Assembly (NCBI GenBank): GCA_019137255.1 | Contig: WPDH01000315.1 | Location: 62,001-126,000, forward strand | Direction of reading: 5' to 3' | Source: Corinectria fuckeliana | Lineage: Eukaryota; Ascomycota; Sordariomycetes; Hypocreales; Nectriaceae | DNA: 64,000 bases | Shown here: one piece after another, positions 1 through 11,600 of the stretch | How the letters are laid out: each line of letters opens with the position of its first letter | How positions within the stretch are numbered: position 1 is the first letter of the stretch | Notes under the pieces: model-generated | Database searches by the model: none | The model's input: only the letters and a program-made list of their open reading frames with translations | What the model was told of the DNA's origin: nothing | Translations under genes and position numbers: made by a program

Positions 1-1951
1 ACAGGGACACGCCCATCTCGCCAACGACGGTCATATCGCCCTCAGGCAGCCTGTCCAGATCCTGATGCAGACAGCACCTGGTGAGCACCTCGTCGTACCA
101 TGCCAGATCCAGGGGCCTGCCGAAGACAATGTTTTCCCGCACGGTCTCGCTGAGCAGCCAGGCCGTCTGCGGGGCGAAGGCGAGTTGAGACGAGGACGAC
201 GGGGACAAAAAAGACGACGAAGACGACGACGAAGACGACAAAGACGAGTTCTCGAGGTTGAGCCGGCATGAGCGTGCCTGAATAAGCTGCATGTCTCCCA
301 AGAGCGCCCTGAATACCGAGGATTTGCCTGATGCTACGGGTCCCACGATGCAGACGAGCTGGTTCTTCTTTACCACGAGAGAGTCGAGCCGTAGTCTCTG
401 GGTCTGGCTTTTGACCTCCTCAGCATCATCCTGGGTTTCAGCCGCCATGAGCCCCTCGTCATCATGATAAGCAAAAGTAGCATCCTCAACTTGAACTACT
501 ACATCAGCCGACGACTTGTCGCCAGCTTTCTCGTCAGGCTCCGACTCTAGTCCAGCATTACCAGTAGGGCCCGCGTCAGATGCGAGCATAAAGACCGATA
601 ATCGCTCGAGTGCCGCGCGGGCATCTGCAATGGCCGAGAGTGCAGTAGGCAGGGCTTGCAGCGGCGTCCTCAGCAGCAAAAAGAAGGCGAGACCGGAGAA
701 GACGACACCGGCATCCATGCCATCCGAACTCGTGGCTCCGTAGCAGACGATACTAACGACGGCGGCCAGCGTGGGTGCTGTGTATGAGACGGCGGTGTTG
801 AGAGCCCGGAGAAGCATCCTCTTGCGGATGTAGACGACCTCGTCGGACCTCAACTTCCCAATCTTTGCGAGTAGGCTCTTCTCGTACGCGTTGGTCTTGA
901 CAAGGCGGATGGTCGACACGGCTTCCACGACGGCCTTGACTCGGGCGTCGGTGAAGGGCATGCTGGCCCGGCGCAGGCGCAGCAGTCGGCCCATCATGAA
1001 GGTCTGCAGGGGATACAGCAGCACCAGCAGGCCGAACCCGGGCAGGGCGCTGTAGCCCATCGACCACACAGTCAAGGCGAAGGCGAGGAGGACCTGGAGG
1101 ATGCTGGTCCACGCCGAGTGGAAGAAGCCGCAGCAAAAGTCCACGCGCGTCACGTCGGCGCTCATCAGGCTAATCAATTTGCCCGTGCCGAGGCCGTGTT
1201 TTAGCTTGGCCTTTTCGGTGAGCTGCATTGTCGCCCTGCGGTAGATGGCATGCATGAGGGCGCCTCGCAGCAGGATGCCGGTCGTGTACGAGCGATAGAA
1301 GCCGTGGACGTTGGACGTGACGGAGAAGACGAGCAGCAAAAACAGGCCCACCGCGTAGCCGAAGCCTGCGCGCAGGGCCTGCTGGGACGGGTTGGACAGG
1401 GTGGCGATGAGAAACCTGATGAGCAGCGGCGAGACCATTTGCGACAGATCTCCGCCCAGCTTGAAGAGACCACCCAGCCAGAACCACCGGAAGCAGACAT
1501 CATTGAGCGCCAGGGTCAAAACCGTAGTGTCAGTTGTACGCCTCGCCCAGAAAGGCCTCCATGACATTGGCCCGGACGACGTCGTTCGGTTCCTGTTGCT
1601 CTCCAGCCTTGCGGACCAGCACTTCTCGAGTCGATCCGCATGGTCCTCGACCAACCTGTTGCTGGGCATGTCGTACAGGTCGTCGACTTGAAGGGGTCTG
1701 GTGTAGCCCGTCTCCAGGACGGGCCTCAGCCAGTTGAACGTCAAGATCGACAACCAGTTCGCCGTCGACTCTGGCAACTCGGTCTTCTCCTCGATCCCGG
1801 CGGTACCAGCTCCATCCTCGACGATGGCCGGGCTTGGACTGGAATTCAAGTTCCGCGCCGTCAGTCGTTTCTCGATAGGTTTCGTGGATATAAACGGTAC
1901 CCTTCTGTACCACTTCCGGGGAGGGAAGCTTTTCCCATCATTGCTCGTCAT
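1..1951 (-). CDS. ABCC-type ABC transporter (YOR1/MRP-like), 3' part outside window
   Basis: Partial gene: the first 650 residues read without a stop from the ATG at 1951 to the window edge, so no introns are needed here. The N-terminus has the usual ABCC lead-in (NWLSILTFNWLRPVLETGY, then a PLQVDDLYDMP segment). A first transmembrane domain follows (hydrophobic stretches around 1030-1470), then NBD1 with Walker A GPVASGKSS near residue 536 (about 320-345) and a Q-loop FAPQTAWLL. Members of this family export conjugates, drugs or peptides across plasma or vacuolar membranes. It is divergent from the hydroxyornithine acyltransferase and close to the siderophore NRPS, so siderophore export or re-import of breakdown products is a reasonable inference; the substrate is not shown by sequence. 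A serine run interrupts NBD1 between Walker A and the Q-loop. NBD1 signature, TMD2 and NBD2 lie outside the window. Confidence 0.9.
   Translation of the reverse strand, partial: MTSNDGKSFPPRKWYRRVPFISTKPIEKRLTARNLNSSPSPAIVEDGAGTAGIEEKTELPESTANWLSILTFNWLRPVLETGYTRPLQVDDLYDMPSNRLVEDHADRLEKCWSARLESNRNRTTSSGPMSWRPFWARRTTDTTVLTLALNDVCFRWFWLGGLFKLGGDLSQMVSPLLIRFLIATLSNPSQQALRAGFGYAVGLFLLLVFSVTSNVHGFYRSYTTGILLRGALMHAIYRRATMQLTEKAKLKHGLGTGKLISLMSADVTRVDFCCGFFHSAWTSILQVLLAFALTVWSMGYSALPGFGLLVLLYPLQTFMMGRLLRLRRASMPFTDARVKAVVEAVSTIRLVKTNAYEKSLLAKIGKLRSDEVVYIRKRMLLRALNTAVSYTAPTLAAVVSIVCYGATSSDGMDAGVVFSGLAFFLLLRTPLQALPTALSAIADARAALERLSVFMLASDAGPTGNAGLESEPDEKAGDKSSADVVVQVEDATFAYHDDEGLMAAETQDDAEEVKSQTQRLRLDSLVVKKNQLVCIVGPVASGKSSVFRALLGDMQLIQARSCRLNLENSSLSSSSSSSSSFLSPSSSSQLAFAPQTAWLLSETVRENIVFGRPLDLAWYDEVLTRCCLHQDLDRLPEGDMTVVGEMGVSL
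191..246. repeat. GAC/GAA-type trinucleotide tract inside the ABC transporter gene
   Basis: The plus strand reads as repeated gac/gaa triplets. On the coding (minus) strand they give a run of Ser codons (tct/tcg) broken by Phe-Leu and Pro. The tract sits between Walker A and the Q-loop of NBD1 and keeps the frame. Confidence 0.8.
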
Positions 1952-3304
1952 GTCGGGTGTCGCCTTGAATTGGGCTAGAGCTGTTGCTCGTTAGATCTTT
2001 TGCGAGTTGAACAAGAGGCGCATGTCTGTGGCATTCTTACCGTGAACTCCTCTCTAGCCCATGTATGGGTAATGCTGGTTGCATACCCACTTACCGAAGG
2101 GGCGGGCACCCGCACTTGGAATTTGAAATCTACGGACATCTCCGACAGCGGACATCAAGGATGGTAGATTACATGAGAAAGATTATCAAGATTATCCGCC
2201 TTTCGTCATTCATGTTCAAGGCTCCACTAGCATTTGTAAATAGATCCACATGTTCTAGCTGCCAACCCGTGATGCAAACCGTTAACCTAAATATAGTTAG
2301 ACTTGAGCGGATGCTGAATTGTCGGTGATACAACGGACAAGCTACCCATCTCAAGAAGGCAAAAAAAGGCGCGGGAGAGGTAACCCATGTTGAATGTTAC
2401 ATTCAAAGGAGGCAGTGGAAAGTAATCATCACGTCCTAGCCATTGACCTTGGACGGATCGGCGTTTCGCGGACGTATTTCCCAATCGGGACGATTACGCG
2501 ATCTCGATCGACTACGTTCTTTCCTATTAGGCTTTACCGCTAGACTGTAGTGCGGCAGGATTGACCCGCAGTCAGCCGGCAAAAACCACGGCTCTTAACT
2601 TGCTAAGGTTATGCTTAATTGCGCGACGTGAAATAACACTGTATACTTAGAAAACAAAAGGCTTTAGTTTTGTATAACAGGTGTGCTTACCTAAGTTTTA
2701 TTTCTTAGCAAATATAAGACAGATATATATATAGTTTAAAAGGTCTTTTATTATTTTTAAGATATTAAAGTTAAGTATATATCTAAATTATAAGTTTACT
2801 TAATATTTACTATTTATACTTTTTACCTTGTAGTTTTAAATACATTTTATTATATTTATTAACTAAGAAAATTACCAGTTTATATTTTATATTTATTATC
2901 TTATAACATAATTATTTCTATTATAATTATTAAGGCTTGAGTAACGTCTTAAGCTGTAATAATATGCAGGGATTAAACTCTCTCACCTTTATTCACAAAT
3001 TGGTGGTTATACTATACAGACTGTGTGTGTCCGAGATGTATCTGCAAATCCTGTTGACCGGACATCTTACGAAACAGATAGAAGTTTAAAAGGTTTCCTC
3101 TTCTATGTCATTCTCCTTAAGTTGGTCTCGCAGAAGCTGCATAAAGCCCACTCTCATCTGTCGTTTAACAGTCAAGTACGAGATCCCCTCTGTAAGTACC
3201 CTTCCCTTATAATAAGCATTCAGATTTGGATATTCTACCCGGGAGGTACATGCGTCGTTGGCTGGGAAACTAATGGAACTATAGGTAACCCAATATAATT
3301 GAAA
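1952..3304. promoter_or_regulatory. Divergent intergenic region between ABC transporter and acyltransferase
   Basis: About 1.35 kb with no convincing gene. It must hold the promoters of both divergent genes. Short GATA-type cores (HGATAR, the core bound by iron-responsive GATA repressors such as SreA) occur at 2183-2188 (reverse), 2896-2901 (reverse) and 3076-3081. A 6-bp motif of this kind is expected often by chance, and I found no full ATCWGATAA site. The centre, about 2640-2960, is extremely AT-rich and is listed separately. Confidence 0.5.
2640..2960. repeat. AT-rich island, possible RIP-degraded element
   Basis: This stretch is almost all A and T, with many TA steps and TTA/TAT/ATA runs, and stops in every frame. 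The DNA on both sides has ordinary composition. In Pezizomycotina such islands are commonly remnants of transposable elements mutated by repeat-induced point mutation. No terminal repeats or coding remnant can be recognised, so the origin is an inference. Confidence 0.55.
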
Positions 3305-4579
3305 ATGGGTAGTATCATCGTTGACGCGCAGTCTCACGACCAAGCGCCGGTGAAGATGTCTCAGAAGACATGTTTCAAACTACCCGACGGCGAGACCGAA
3401 GTCTGGATTAACGGTATCGCCAATGGCACTGGTACGACCTATGTCGTCGGATCTGGTGACGGAGCGCTGGCTTGGTGGAAGACTGATGGGACGCAGACCA
3501 GAGTCTCCCCAGCCATGGTTAACGACGACAGGGCGCAGTTCGGCGAAGTCATCCGGCTCCAGCTCTTGAACTTGGATGTGGCCGACCCTCGCTCGCCATT
3601 TGGTTCTTCGGGCCAGAACCAGGACCTCGCGCTGGCGTGGGCCTCAGTGTACGCCTTGTGGCTGCATCCCGACCACAGAGACGACGATGTGATGGCCGTT
3701 TCGGTGGACAACGAGCGGGTTGGCGAGTACATGCGATGCACCGGCTTGGGCGTCATGTCACCATTCTCGGCGAGGAAGGAAGGCATAATCTACTGGCTCT
3801 ACCGCGAGGCATTCTGGCAAGGGGCGGGCGCACCAGACTCGCAGCACTGGCTCCAATGCCGGCCTGAAGTAAACAGCTTCCCAGGCTTCAACGGGACGCT
3901 GGGCGTCTTCCCTAGCCAGCTAGGGTTCACGCGAGAGGGCAATGTCTGCACCGTCCACCCGGTGCGGCCGCCCAAGCCCAAGCCCGGCACTGTCATCTAC
4001 TCTCGGTTCATCGTCGAGCTCGGGCAGCACTTGAGGATCTTGCACATCGACGCCGAGAACCCGGCGCACTTCGAGGCGTACAGGCGATGGCAGAACTCTG
4101 ACCGGGTCAACGCCTCGTGGCAGGAGCGTGGGCCGGACGAGCACCACCGGGCGTACCTGGCCAAGCAGCTGGCAGACGCGCACAGCATGTCGTGCCTGTT
4201 CGAGTGGGACGGCGAGCTGGCCGGGTACACGGAGCTGGGGTGGGTCAAGGAGGACAACGCGGCGTGCTTCTTCGGCTCCAACTGCAACATTGTTGTGGGC
4301 GAGCACGACCAGAACTCGCACATCCTGGTGGGCGAGGAGCACTTCCGGGGTGGCAAGCGGTATCAGGCCGTGGCGACGTCGATCAAGCATTGCTGCTTCC
4401 TTCGGGACCCGCGGACCAAGCAGGTGATCGCCGAGCCCCGATTCGACTTGTCCCACGTTCATATCCAGAACAAGTATTTGCCGCAGGAGAAGAAGAAGCG
4501 TTTCCACCTGCCGCACAAGACGGCCGTTCTGTTCGCTCTCCAGCGGGACCGCTTCTTCCAGGAGGCGCATTTGGTATAG
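3305..4579 (+). CDS. N5-hydroxyornithine acyltransferase, SidF/SidL/AlcB family
   Basis: Uninterrupted 424-residue frame from the first in-frame ATG (3305). The C-terminal half shows the GNAT-fold siderophore acyltransferase (AlcB/IucB) pattern: an RILHIDAENPAHFEAYRRWQ segment, then NASWQERGPDEHHRAYL, then FEWDGELAGYTELGWVKED, and later a GKRYQAVATSIKHCCFLRDP block. This family transfers an acyl group (acetyl, anhydromevalonyl, malonyl-type or similar) from CoA to N5-hydroxyornithine, making the hydroxamate that binds iron. Which acyl-CoA it uses cannot be read from sequence. The protein ends in HLV, so no PTS1 peroxisomal signal is seen, unlike what is known for SidF. It lies 1.05 kb upstream of, and on the same strand as, the ferrichrome-type NRPS, which is strong context for a shared pathway. 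The ornithine monooxygenase (SidA) is not in the window. Confidence 0.88.
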   Translation: MGSIIVDAQSHDQAPVKMSQKTCFKLPDGETEVWINGIANGTGTTYVVGSGDGALAWWKTDGTQTRVSPAMVNDDRAQFGEVIRLQLLNLDVADPRSPFGSSGQNQDLALAWASVYALWLHPDHRDDDVMAVSVDNERVGEYMRCTGLGVMSPFSARKEGIIYWLYREAFWQGAGAPDSQHWLQCRPEVNSFPGFNGTLGVFPSQLGFTREGNVCTVHPVRPPKPKPGTVIYSRFIVELGQHLRILHIDAENPAHFEAYRRWQNSDRVNASWQERGPDEHHRAYLAKQLADAHSMSCLFEWDGELAGYTELGWVKEDNAACFFGSNCNIVVGEHDQNSHILVGEEHFRGGKRYQAVATSIKHCCFLRDPRTKQVIAEPRFDLSHVHIQNKYLPQEKKKRFHLPHKTAVLFALQRDRFFQEAHLV

Positions 4580-5633
4580 AGAGTAGACGTACCATCAATG
4601 TCAGGCACCGCTTCGCCTTTTCTTTGTGGGTAAAGGTGAAATCGTGAGGTTACCTGCATACATGAAATCGAACAGTTTGATTCGGATCAAACCGACTCCA
4701 GCTTTGTCGTGCAGGATCATCAGCGAGGGGTGGGCCTTGATTGGACAAAGGGGCAGCTGATCTTTGTGCATTGAGTTGTTTAATGTAGAACGCACGTAGA
4801 AGGTAGCATCAGCGTGGTTCGAAAAAGTTTTCAACTGCTGTATTGGGCGGGTCCACCGGTCGATCAATGGATCGATGGATGAAATGTTAATTAATATGCC
4901 CGGGGGAACTAACCTCATAGGGCCACTCAGTCCACCATAGACCAGGCTCTCGTGTAGCTTACTGGCTATCATGAAGATTCTACGAAGACTGCACAACTAC
5001 ATGCTCATAACTACTCAGGAGTATTAGTCATAGTTCGACCGAGTCAGGGAGTCCGACAGCGGAGACACTATACGAAGTACTTGGTAGGAATTGGGACGGG
5101 ACCCCCCGTGTCCCTACTGATCGTCGGTCTGCCAAGGAAAAGGGGCAGTGCTATGCCTGCCGATGTAACACTGGAAGTACCATGTGTTTTGGGGGTAGGT
5201 TTTCACAACCGAGGTAGACAATCTAATATGATCATCTGGACGCCAGGGTTCCACACAGCCTGGAAGCATTATGTAAACTGCCGTGGCAGACCTAGGGTGT
5301 AAGGACAGGGGTTGCCGTTCTCTAGGAGTCCAAGGGAAGATACTCTTACACCCTCCCAGAGCACGTATACCTACTCCATTGAGAAGGCCGGAAACCTTGA
5401 GGTAGGGCCAAGGGGAGGTACCTCCAGGGTTCGTGGGGGGTTTCACTTTCTAGCGTCACCACCGCCCGAGCGATAGCGGCAGGCATGCCGTCACAGTCTG
5501 GGAATGTGGGCTAAGAATATAAGTCAGTTTGGCTGGGAGTCACGCACACTACACACACGACCAGAGTCTCTCAAGATTCATGCAGCAGTCACACCCATGT
5601 AGTTGAGGCGAACCACACAAGACCTACGGCAAC
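4580..5633 (+). promoter_or_regulatory. Intergenic region and promoter of the siderophore NRPS
   Basis: No supported gene. A TATA-like ATATAAG lies at 5517-5523, about 110 bp before the NRPS ATG, followed by CA-rich sequence (5545-5575) that suits a transcription start and 5' leader. GATA-type cores are seen at 5471-5476 (CGATAG) and 4964-4969 (reverse), which would fit iron repression through a SreA-like factor but are too short to prove it. Open frames in 5081-5446 lack coding character. Confidence 0.5.
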
Positions 5634-8600
5634 ATGAAGAACACAGCATCGAAGCCACGGCCGCCCATCACGCAGCTCCGGCCCCTGCATTCTCACCAAC
5701 AACCTTCCAACCAAAAGCTGAAAACACCATCGTCAGGAGTAGAAGATGGCCTAGGAAATGACCCTCAACTTCTGCACTGGTCAAGCCCTCTCGAACCAAG
5801 ACCCGACGAGGATACTTCCATCAAAGCCTTTGCAAAGCTCGTCTCCCGCATAGTGGTCCTGGACCCAGGCGAGGCGTATTGTATCCAAGACTCCACACGT
5901 GGTGGTTTCATCTTGGCTCGATCTGTCAGCGCCGGCCACAAGGACGAGGACGAGGACGGATCCTTTAGCTTCATTGACTGCACGGATGGCCATGACATTC
6001 CAACCGACTTTTCGATTGGCGAGGGAAAGGTGAGTCGAACAAAACTGAAGGAAGCCAGTAGGTCATGTGGCTAACATGCAAATCAGGCCTTGCAGCTTCA
6101 CATTGATGCGGCAACTAGACAAGTACAGTTGACCGCGCAGGCCAAGGTCATACCTGCTGCGGCTCTCGAGGCTCTGGGCCGCATGCTGGACGACCTCATC
6201 CTCGGTCTGCAGCAAGATCAAGGTAGAGGTAAAGGTGGCACCTGGACGCAACCTTCTGTGCTCAACTTTCCACCAAAGTCCAGACCTTTGCCTTTGTTTC
6301 CCCAGGAGCCCGTCTCCTCAAACAGCCAGCAGGATGAGCCGGCGTTGCTCCACCGGTGGTTTGAGCAACGCGCGGTAGAAAATCCTCACAGGACGGCCCT
6401 GGACTTTCTCGTGCACCTCGAAAGCGGCAAGAGGATTCAGTATACATATCAGCAGGTCGACAACGCCGCCAACGCGCTGGCGGCTAAGCTGGTTCGCACA
6501 TGTGCACAGTCACAATCTCCGTCACAGCCGCAGGCATCCATCAAGACCGTTGCCGTGCTAATAGGACCCTGCCCAGAGCTGTACATTAGCTACTTGGCTG
6601 CTCTTAAGGCTGGCATGGCCTTCTGTCCTATTCCGGTGGACGCCCCTGAAGAGAGAAAGGAGGCACTCGTAGCAGACCTGAAGCCAGCTGCTCTGCTTGT
6701 CACCGCGTCAACACAACCAGGGTCGTCGTCGTCGTCGTCTACCGCGAGTACTGTGATCAGTGTGACCTCGTATCTTGCAGCATGTGACGCCAAACCGGAA
6801 ATACAGTCATCATCGCCGTCATCATCATACACCAAGGAGACTGACGCGGCCTACATCCTATATACATCAGGAACCACTGGAATGCCAAAGGGTGTAGTCG
6901 TCAGCCATATTTCTGCAGCATGCACCATCTCCTCCCTGAGCGCCCACTACGGATTTGACTCACCCGTCAGATGGTTCCAGGGTGCAGCGCCGACCTTTGA
7001 CATTTCCCTCTTCGAGATCTTCTGGACACTCAGCACCGGTTCGACGCTCTGCTGCGCCCCGCGCGAGTTCACCCTGCAGGACATTGACAAGGTCGTGACG
7101 ACGTTGGAGGCCGACATAACCAACATCACTCCCAGCTTTGCCAGTCTGCTGGACCCGTCGTCAATCCACGGTCTTATGCTCGGCGGGGAGACGCTCAACA
7201 CACGTCTCCTGCGAGACTTCGCACGCTACAACCCCAGTGTCAGTGGTGACGATCGTGGGCATAAACCCAGTGGCATCTACAACGGATACGGACCCACGGA
7301 GACGGCCATCTACTGCATCGCCCAGGCCCATGTCCCGGAAGAGCAGCGAGGATCCGTGCTAGGAACGCCTCTCGCGACGTGTGGAAGCCTCATAGTCGAC
7401 GAACGGATTCAGACTCAAACGCAGACGCAGACGGTAAACCTGGAGCCCGTCCCCATGGGCGCGACGGGAGAGCTCGTAATCACTGGCCCGCAGGTGAGCA
7501 GAGCGGGCTACCTCAACCGTCCCGGCGAGACGGCGAGCGCCTTCTTCAACGATGCGCGATGGGGTCGAGTGTACAGAACTGGTGATAGAGCTAGAATCGT
7601 CTGGGACACTCGTGGCGAGCCCATGATTGAGTTCTTGGGCCGGATATCCGATGATCAGGTCAAGCTGAGCGGAAGACGCGTGGAGTTGGGCGAGATTGAG
7701 AATGTGCTGGCGAGCAGAGTAGAGGGCGTGCGGGAGACTCTCTGTTGTGTCTGGAAACAGCAGGGTTCCGAGTCTGAGACTGGCTCGGAGAGGGTTGTGA
7801 GTCTCGTTGTCCTCGAGCCGCGTGCCAACTCGCATTCCGATTCGGGCTTTGAGATTGTCCATCAGAGGTGTCTCGAGGCCACACAACGGCACCTGCCAGA
7901 CTACATGAGGCCCTTCAAGATCCTCCAGGTCGAAACACTCCCGAAGACTGCGTCTGGGAAGGTCGACCGCAAAGCAGCTTCGGCATACGTGCGAGAGGCT
8001 TTGAAAGAAGGTCATCGACCACGGCGATCGGAGTCTACTCAGGACGTGACCACCGAGCGTGTACGACCTCTGTCGGACCCCGAAGACGCCAAGCTGGAAG
8101 GAGAGCTCCTCTCTATCGTTTCCGGTATTCTCGGTGATAGCTCTGCCTCTACCAGCGTGACAATCACAGCCACCACGCCACTCGCCGAGGCTGGCATGGA
8201 CAGTCTCCGCGCAATGAGGCTTTTGCGCGATATCAGAATGAAGAAGCAGTGGCCTAGCTCTGCATCTGCATCGACGGCACGCCAACATAAACCTCAACAT
8301 GAGCGTGCGCGTCTGCAGCCATCACTGGCCCTGCTTCTCGATTCAGAAGCCAGCGTCCGCTCCGTCTTCTTCCCCTCGACGGGAAATGTCGATGGCTCGG
8401 CCAAGCTCGACGCCAAGGAAGCCGACGTACGAAGCCAACTAGCCGACTTCTCCACTAGATACTTGTCCGAGGCACTCGACAAGCTCAACCTCGTCAGCGA
8501 GGCCGACATCGAGATGATTCTGCCCGCAACATGCACGCAGAGCCAGCTGGCCGTGAGCTTCGCCATGGATAGACGCAACTACATTAGCCATTCTGTTTTG

Positions 8601-11600
8601 AAACTGAACCCGGACGTCTCGGCCGAGGCACTGAAGGCCGCCGTCGAGAAGGTCGTCTCCGAACAGGCCATCTATCGGTGTGCAATGCTTCCCTGTGACG
8701 ATTCTCTATCACCCTTTGCCCAGGTCATCCTGGCACCCGAGGCATGGCATCGATTTGACAGCAACACGAGCCGGGTTGTACACAGGAGGGCAAGTGCAAA
8801 CCGTGTTGCTGGTGGTGATGCAAAAGTGTGGCTCGACCTCGCCGAGGAGAACATTAGTCTCGATTCGCAGAGGTTGTACCATATACAGGTAATTGAGCCC
8901 GACTCGGATTCCGAGGCCGAGCCCAACTCTGGAAGTCCTGGTCTCTTGGTCATCAGCGTTGCCCACTGCATTTGCGACGGTGCCTCACTTGAGGTGCTCA
9001 TGAGCGACATAGCCAGGCGGTATGCTGGCCTGGAACCTCTCCCGAGACAGGGCATCTACGAGGTGGTGTTGGAATGGGCCTCGAACGTGGACCTCGAGAC
9101 GGACAAGCTGTGGCGAGAGTCGCTGAAAGGCTGGGAGTCGGAAGGCTTTGGTGCGTTGAGCGGTAACAATGTCAAGTCATCTCCTACTGCTGCTGGTGCA
9201 GACAGTGAACATGCAATGGTAGAATATGCGAGCCATCTACCGTGGCAGGTCCTGGAGGACAAGAGTAGGGCCATGGGAGCGTCCCCCTTGTCAATCCTCC
9301 AGGCGTCGTGGTCCCTGCTCCTGAACTTGTTCTCCGAAGCCGACACGGGAGACATCACGTTTGGAAGCGTCATATCGGGCCATCATCTTCCAGCACACGC
9401 GCCCACCTTCTCCGTGGTGCCCTGTCGGGTGGCCCTACCCGAGATGCAGACCATCAGTCAGCTTGTCGGCAGCCTTACAGACCACTCGAGATTTGCGCAA
9501 AGCCACCGGCACACATCCTTTGGTCTCTTCAAGACGCTGCCGTACAACACTGCCTTGGCCCTGCAGGCATATTCTCCGAGGGATACCAAGCCTCAACCTG
9601 AACACGGCCTTGTCGAGACAGTGTCTGTCCCTGACCTCTGGACTGAAGTCCGGAATCCGGCCATACGTTACGATTTCGCCATCTTTGCCGAGGTCTTTCC
9701 TGTAGACCCTCACTCTCCAAACCATGAAGAGCCGTTCAACAACATGACGTTCAAGCTCACGTACCGCGAGGATGCCCTCTCAGGGCTCTCGGCGACATGC
9801 ATAGTGAAGCAACTTGCAGCACTTACGGAAATCATGCTTGGTTCACGCCCGGACGATATGGTCCAGGGGCTGCCGGCACGACTGCCTAGGAGCTTGCTGT
9901 CTGCAGAAGGGACAATTCCGGTTCCAACTACTAAAAAGGATCGAGCTGAGCTTCTACACTCCCAGTTCGAGAATCAAGCCGCGGCGACCCCTGACCTTCT
10001 GGCCCTGAGCTTCTACACTTCGCTAGATTCTCCTCCAGTCGAGCTGAGCTACGCAGAGCTTGACGCCAGGGCTAATGGCCTAGCAAACACGCTGCGCGAG
10101 GAAGACGTAGAAATCATCCCCATCTGTATGCAACGGAGCGTCGAACTCTACGTGGCCGTCCTGGCCATCTTGAAATCCGGCTCGGCCTGGTGTCCCATTG
10201 ACGAGACGTCGCCAGTACAGAGACGGACCTCGCTGATTGCCAGGACACAGAGCAAGGTGTTGCTGACAACAACGGAGTCGCTGCCTCTGGTTGAGCCCTG
10301 CCTTTCCCACGAGAGTCTGGAAGGTGTGCGCGTGATTCTTGTCGACCAGTACGCGCATCAGAAGACGTCGATGAGAGCCGATCCGCGCCACGGCCTCTTG
10401 CTTTCATCACAGGGTCTTAGTGGGCAGGACTTGGCCTATCTTCTGTGGACGTCGGGCACCACAGGTGAGCCAAAGGGCGTCATGATGCAGCACGCGGCCG
10501 CGGCTCAGGCCATGCGCGACCTCCAGATCCAAGTTGAGCACGACGAGAAGACCGAGCAGGTACGCACTCTGCAGCTGTCGGCATACAGCTTCGACGTCTT
10601 CGTGCAGGACCTCTTCTACACCTGGGGCCTGGCGGGCAGCGTCATCAGTGGCACGAGAGAGTTGGTGCTGGGCACCTTCGTCGAGTTCATCTGGAAATCC
10701 CGGCCCACGCACGCTCACCTTACGCCGTCGTTTGGTGCTAGCATCGCTGTCGACGAGATCAGGGGGTCGACTCTGCAGTACGTGACCTTCATCGGCGAGA
10801 AGCTGACAGAAGACGTCGCCGAAGCCTGGGCGGCACCTGGCATCACCACCCGCGCGTACAACACATACGGGCCGGCCGAGAACGCCGTCGTGTCAACGCT
10901 GAGGCGCTTCTACGGCAAGAGCAGGGATCAGGCCAAGGCTGCCAACGTGGGCTTCCCCCTGAACCACTGCACGTCTTACGTCGTCCGCGAGGTTGCGATA
11001 CCGCACGACGAGCAGAAGCAGACGCAGAAGCGCTGGGAGCTCGCCCCGCGATACGCAGTCGGCGAGCTGGCCCTGGGTGGCGCGCAGGTGGCCAAGGGTT
11101 ATCTCAGCAACGAGGCCAAGACGGCCAAGGCCTTCATCCAGGGAGGCCCTGGTATCGATGAGCGCATCTACCTGACGGGAGACATGGTGCGTCTCAACGA
11201 CCACGGCTTCGAGTTCCTTGGCAGGAACGACGACCTGGTCAAGATCACCGGAATCCGCATCGAGCTGAGCGAGATCAGCGCAGCCTGTGCGAGCGTCAAG
11301 GACGAGGAGGCGGCTGTTGAACACGTCGAGACGCTGCATCTCCTGCGCCCGGGGGCCGACACTGATAGCAGTAACAAAGTCGTCGTCACCTTTGTCTCTG
11401 TCAAGAAAGACAACGTTGACACGGGAAAGATCAGGTCACGCGTCTTCCAGAGGGCTAGGGACCTGCTGCCTACGTATATGGTCCCCGGGCACGTCGTCGT
11501 CCTGGACACGACGATGCCGAGGACCGCGTCTAACAAGGTCGACCGAAAGGCCCTACAGGAGATCTACAAGGGGTCGGATTTGAATGTCTTGGCTGGAAGA

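Noticed and set aside
3920..4570. 216-codon minus-strand open frame
   Set aside because: Antisense to the acyltransferase gene, whose family motifs are unambiguous on the plus strand.
7359..8300. 313-codon minus-strand open frame
   Set aside because: Lies wholly antisense to the A1/T1 region of the NRPS; the composition is a reverse-complement shadow (Arg/His/Ser-rich) with no motifs.
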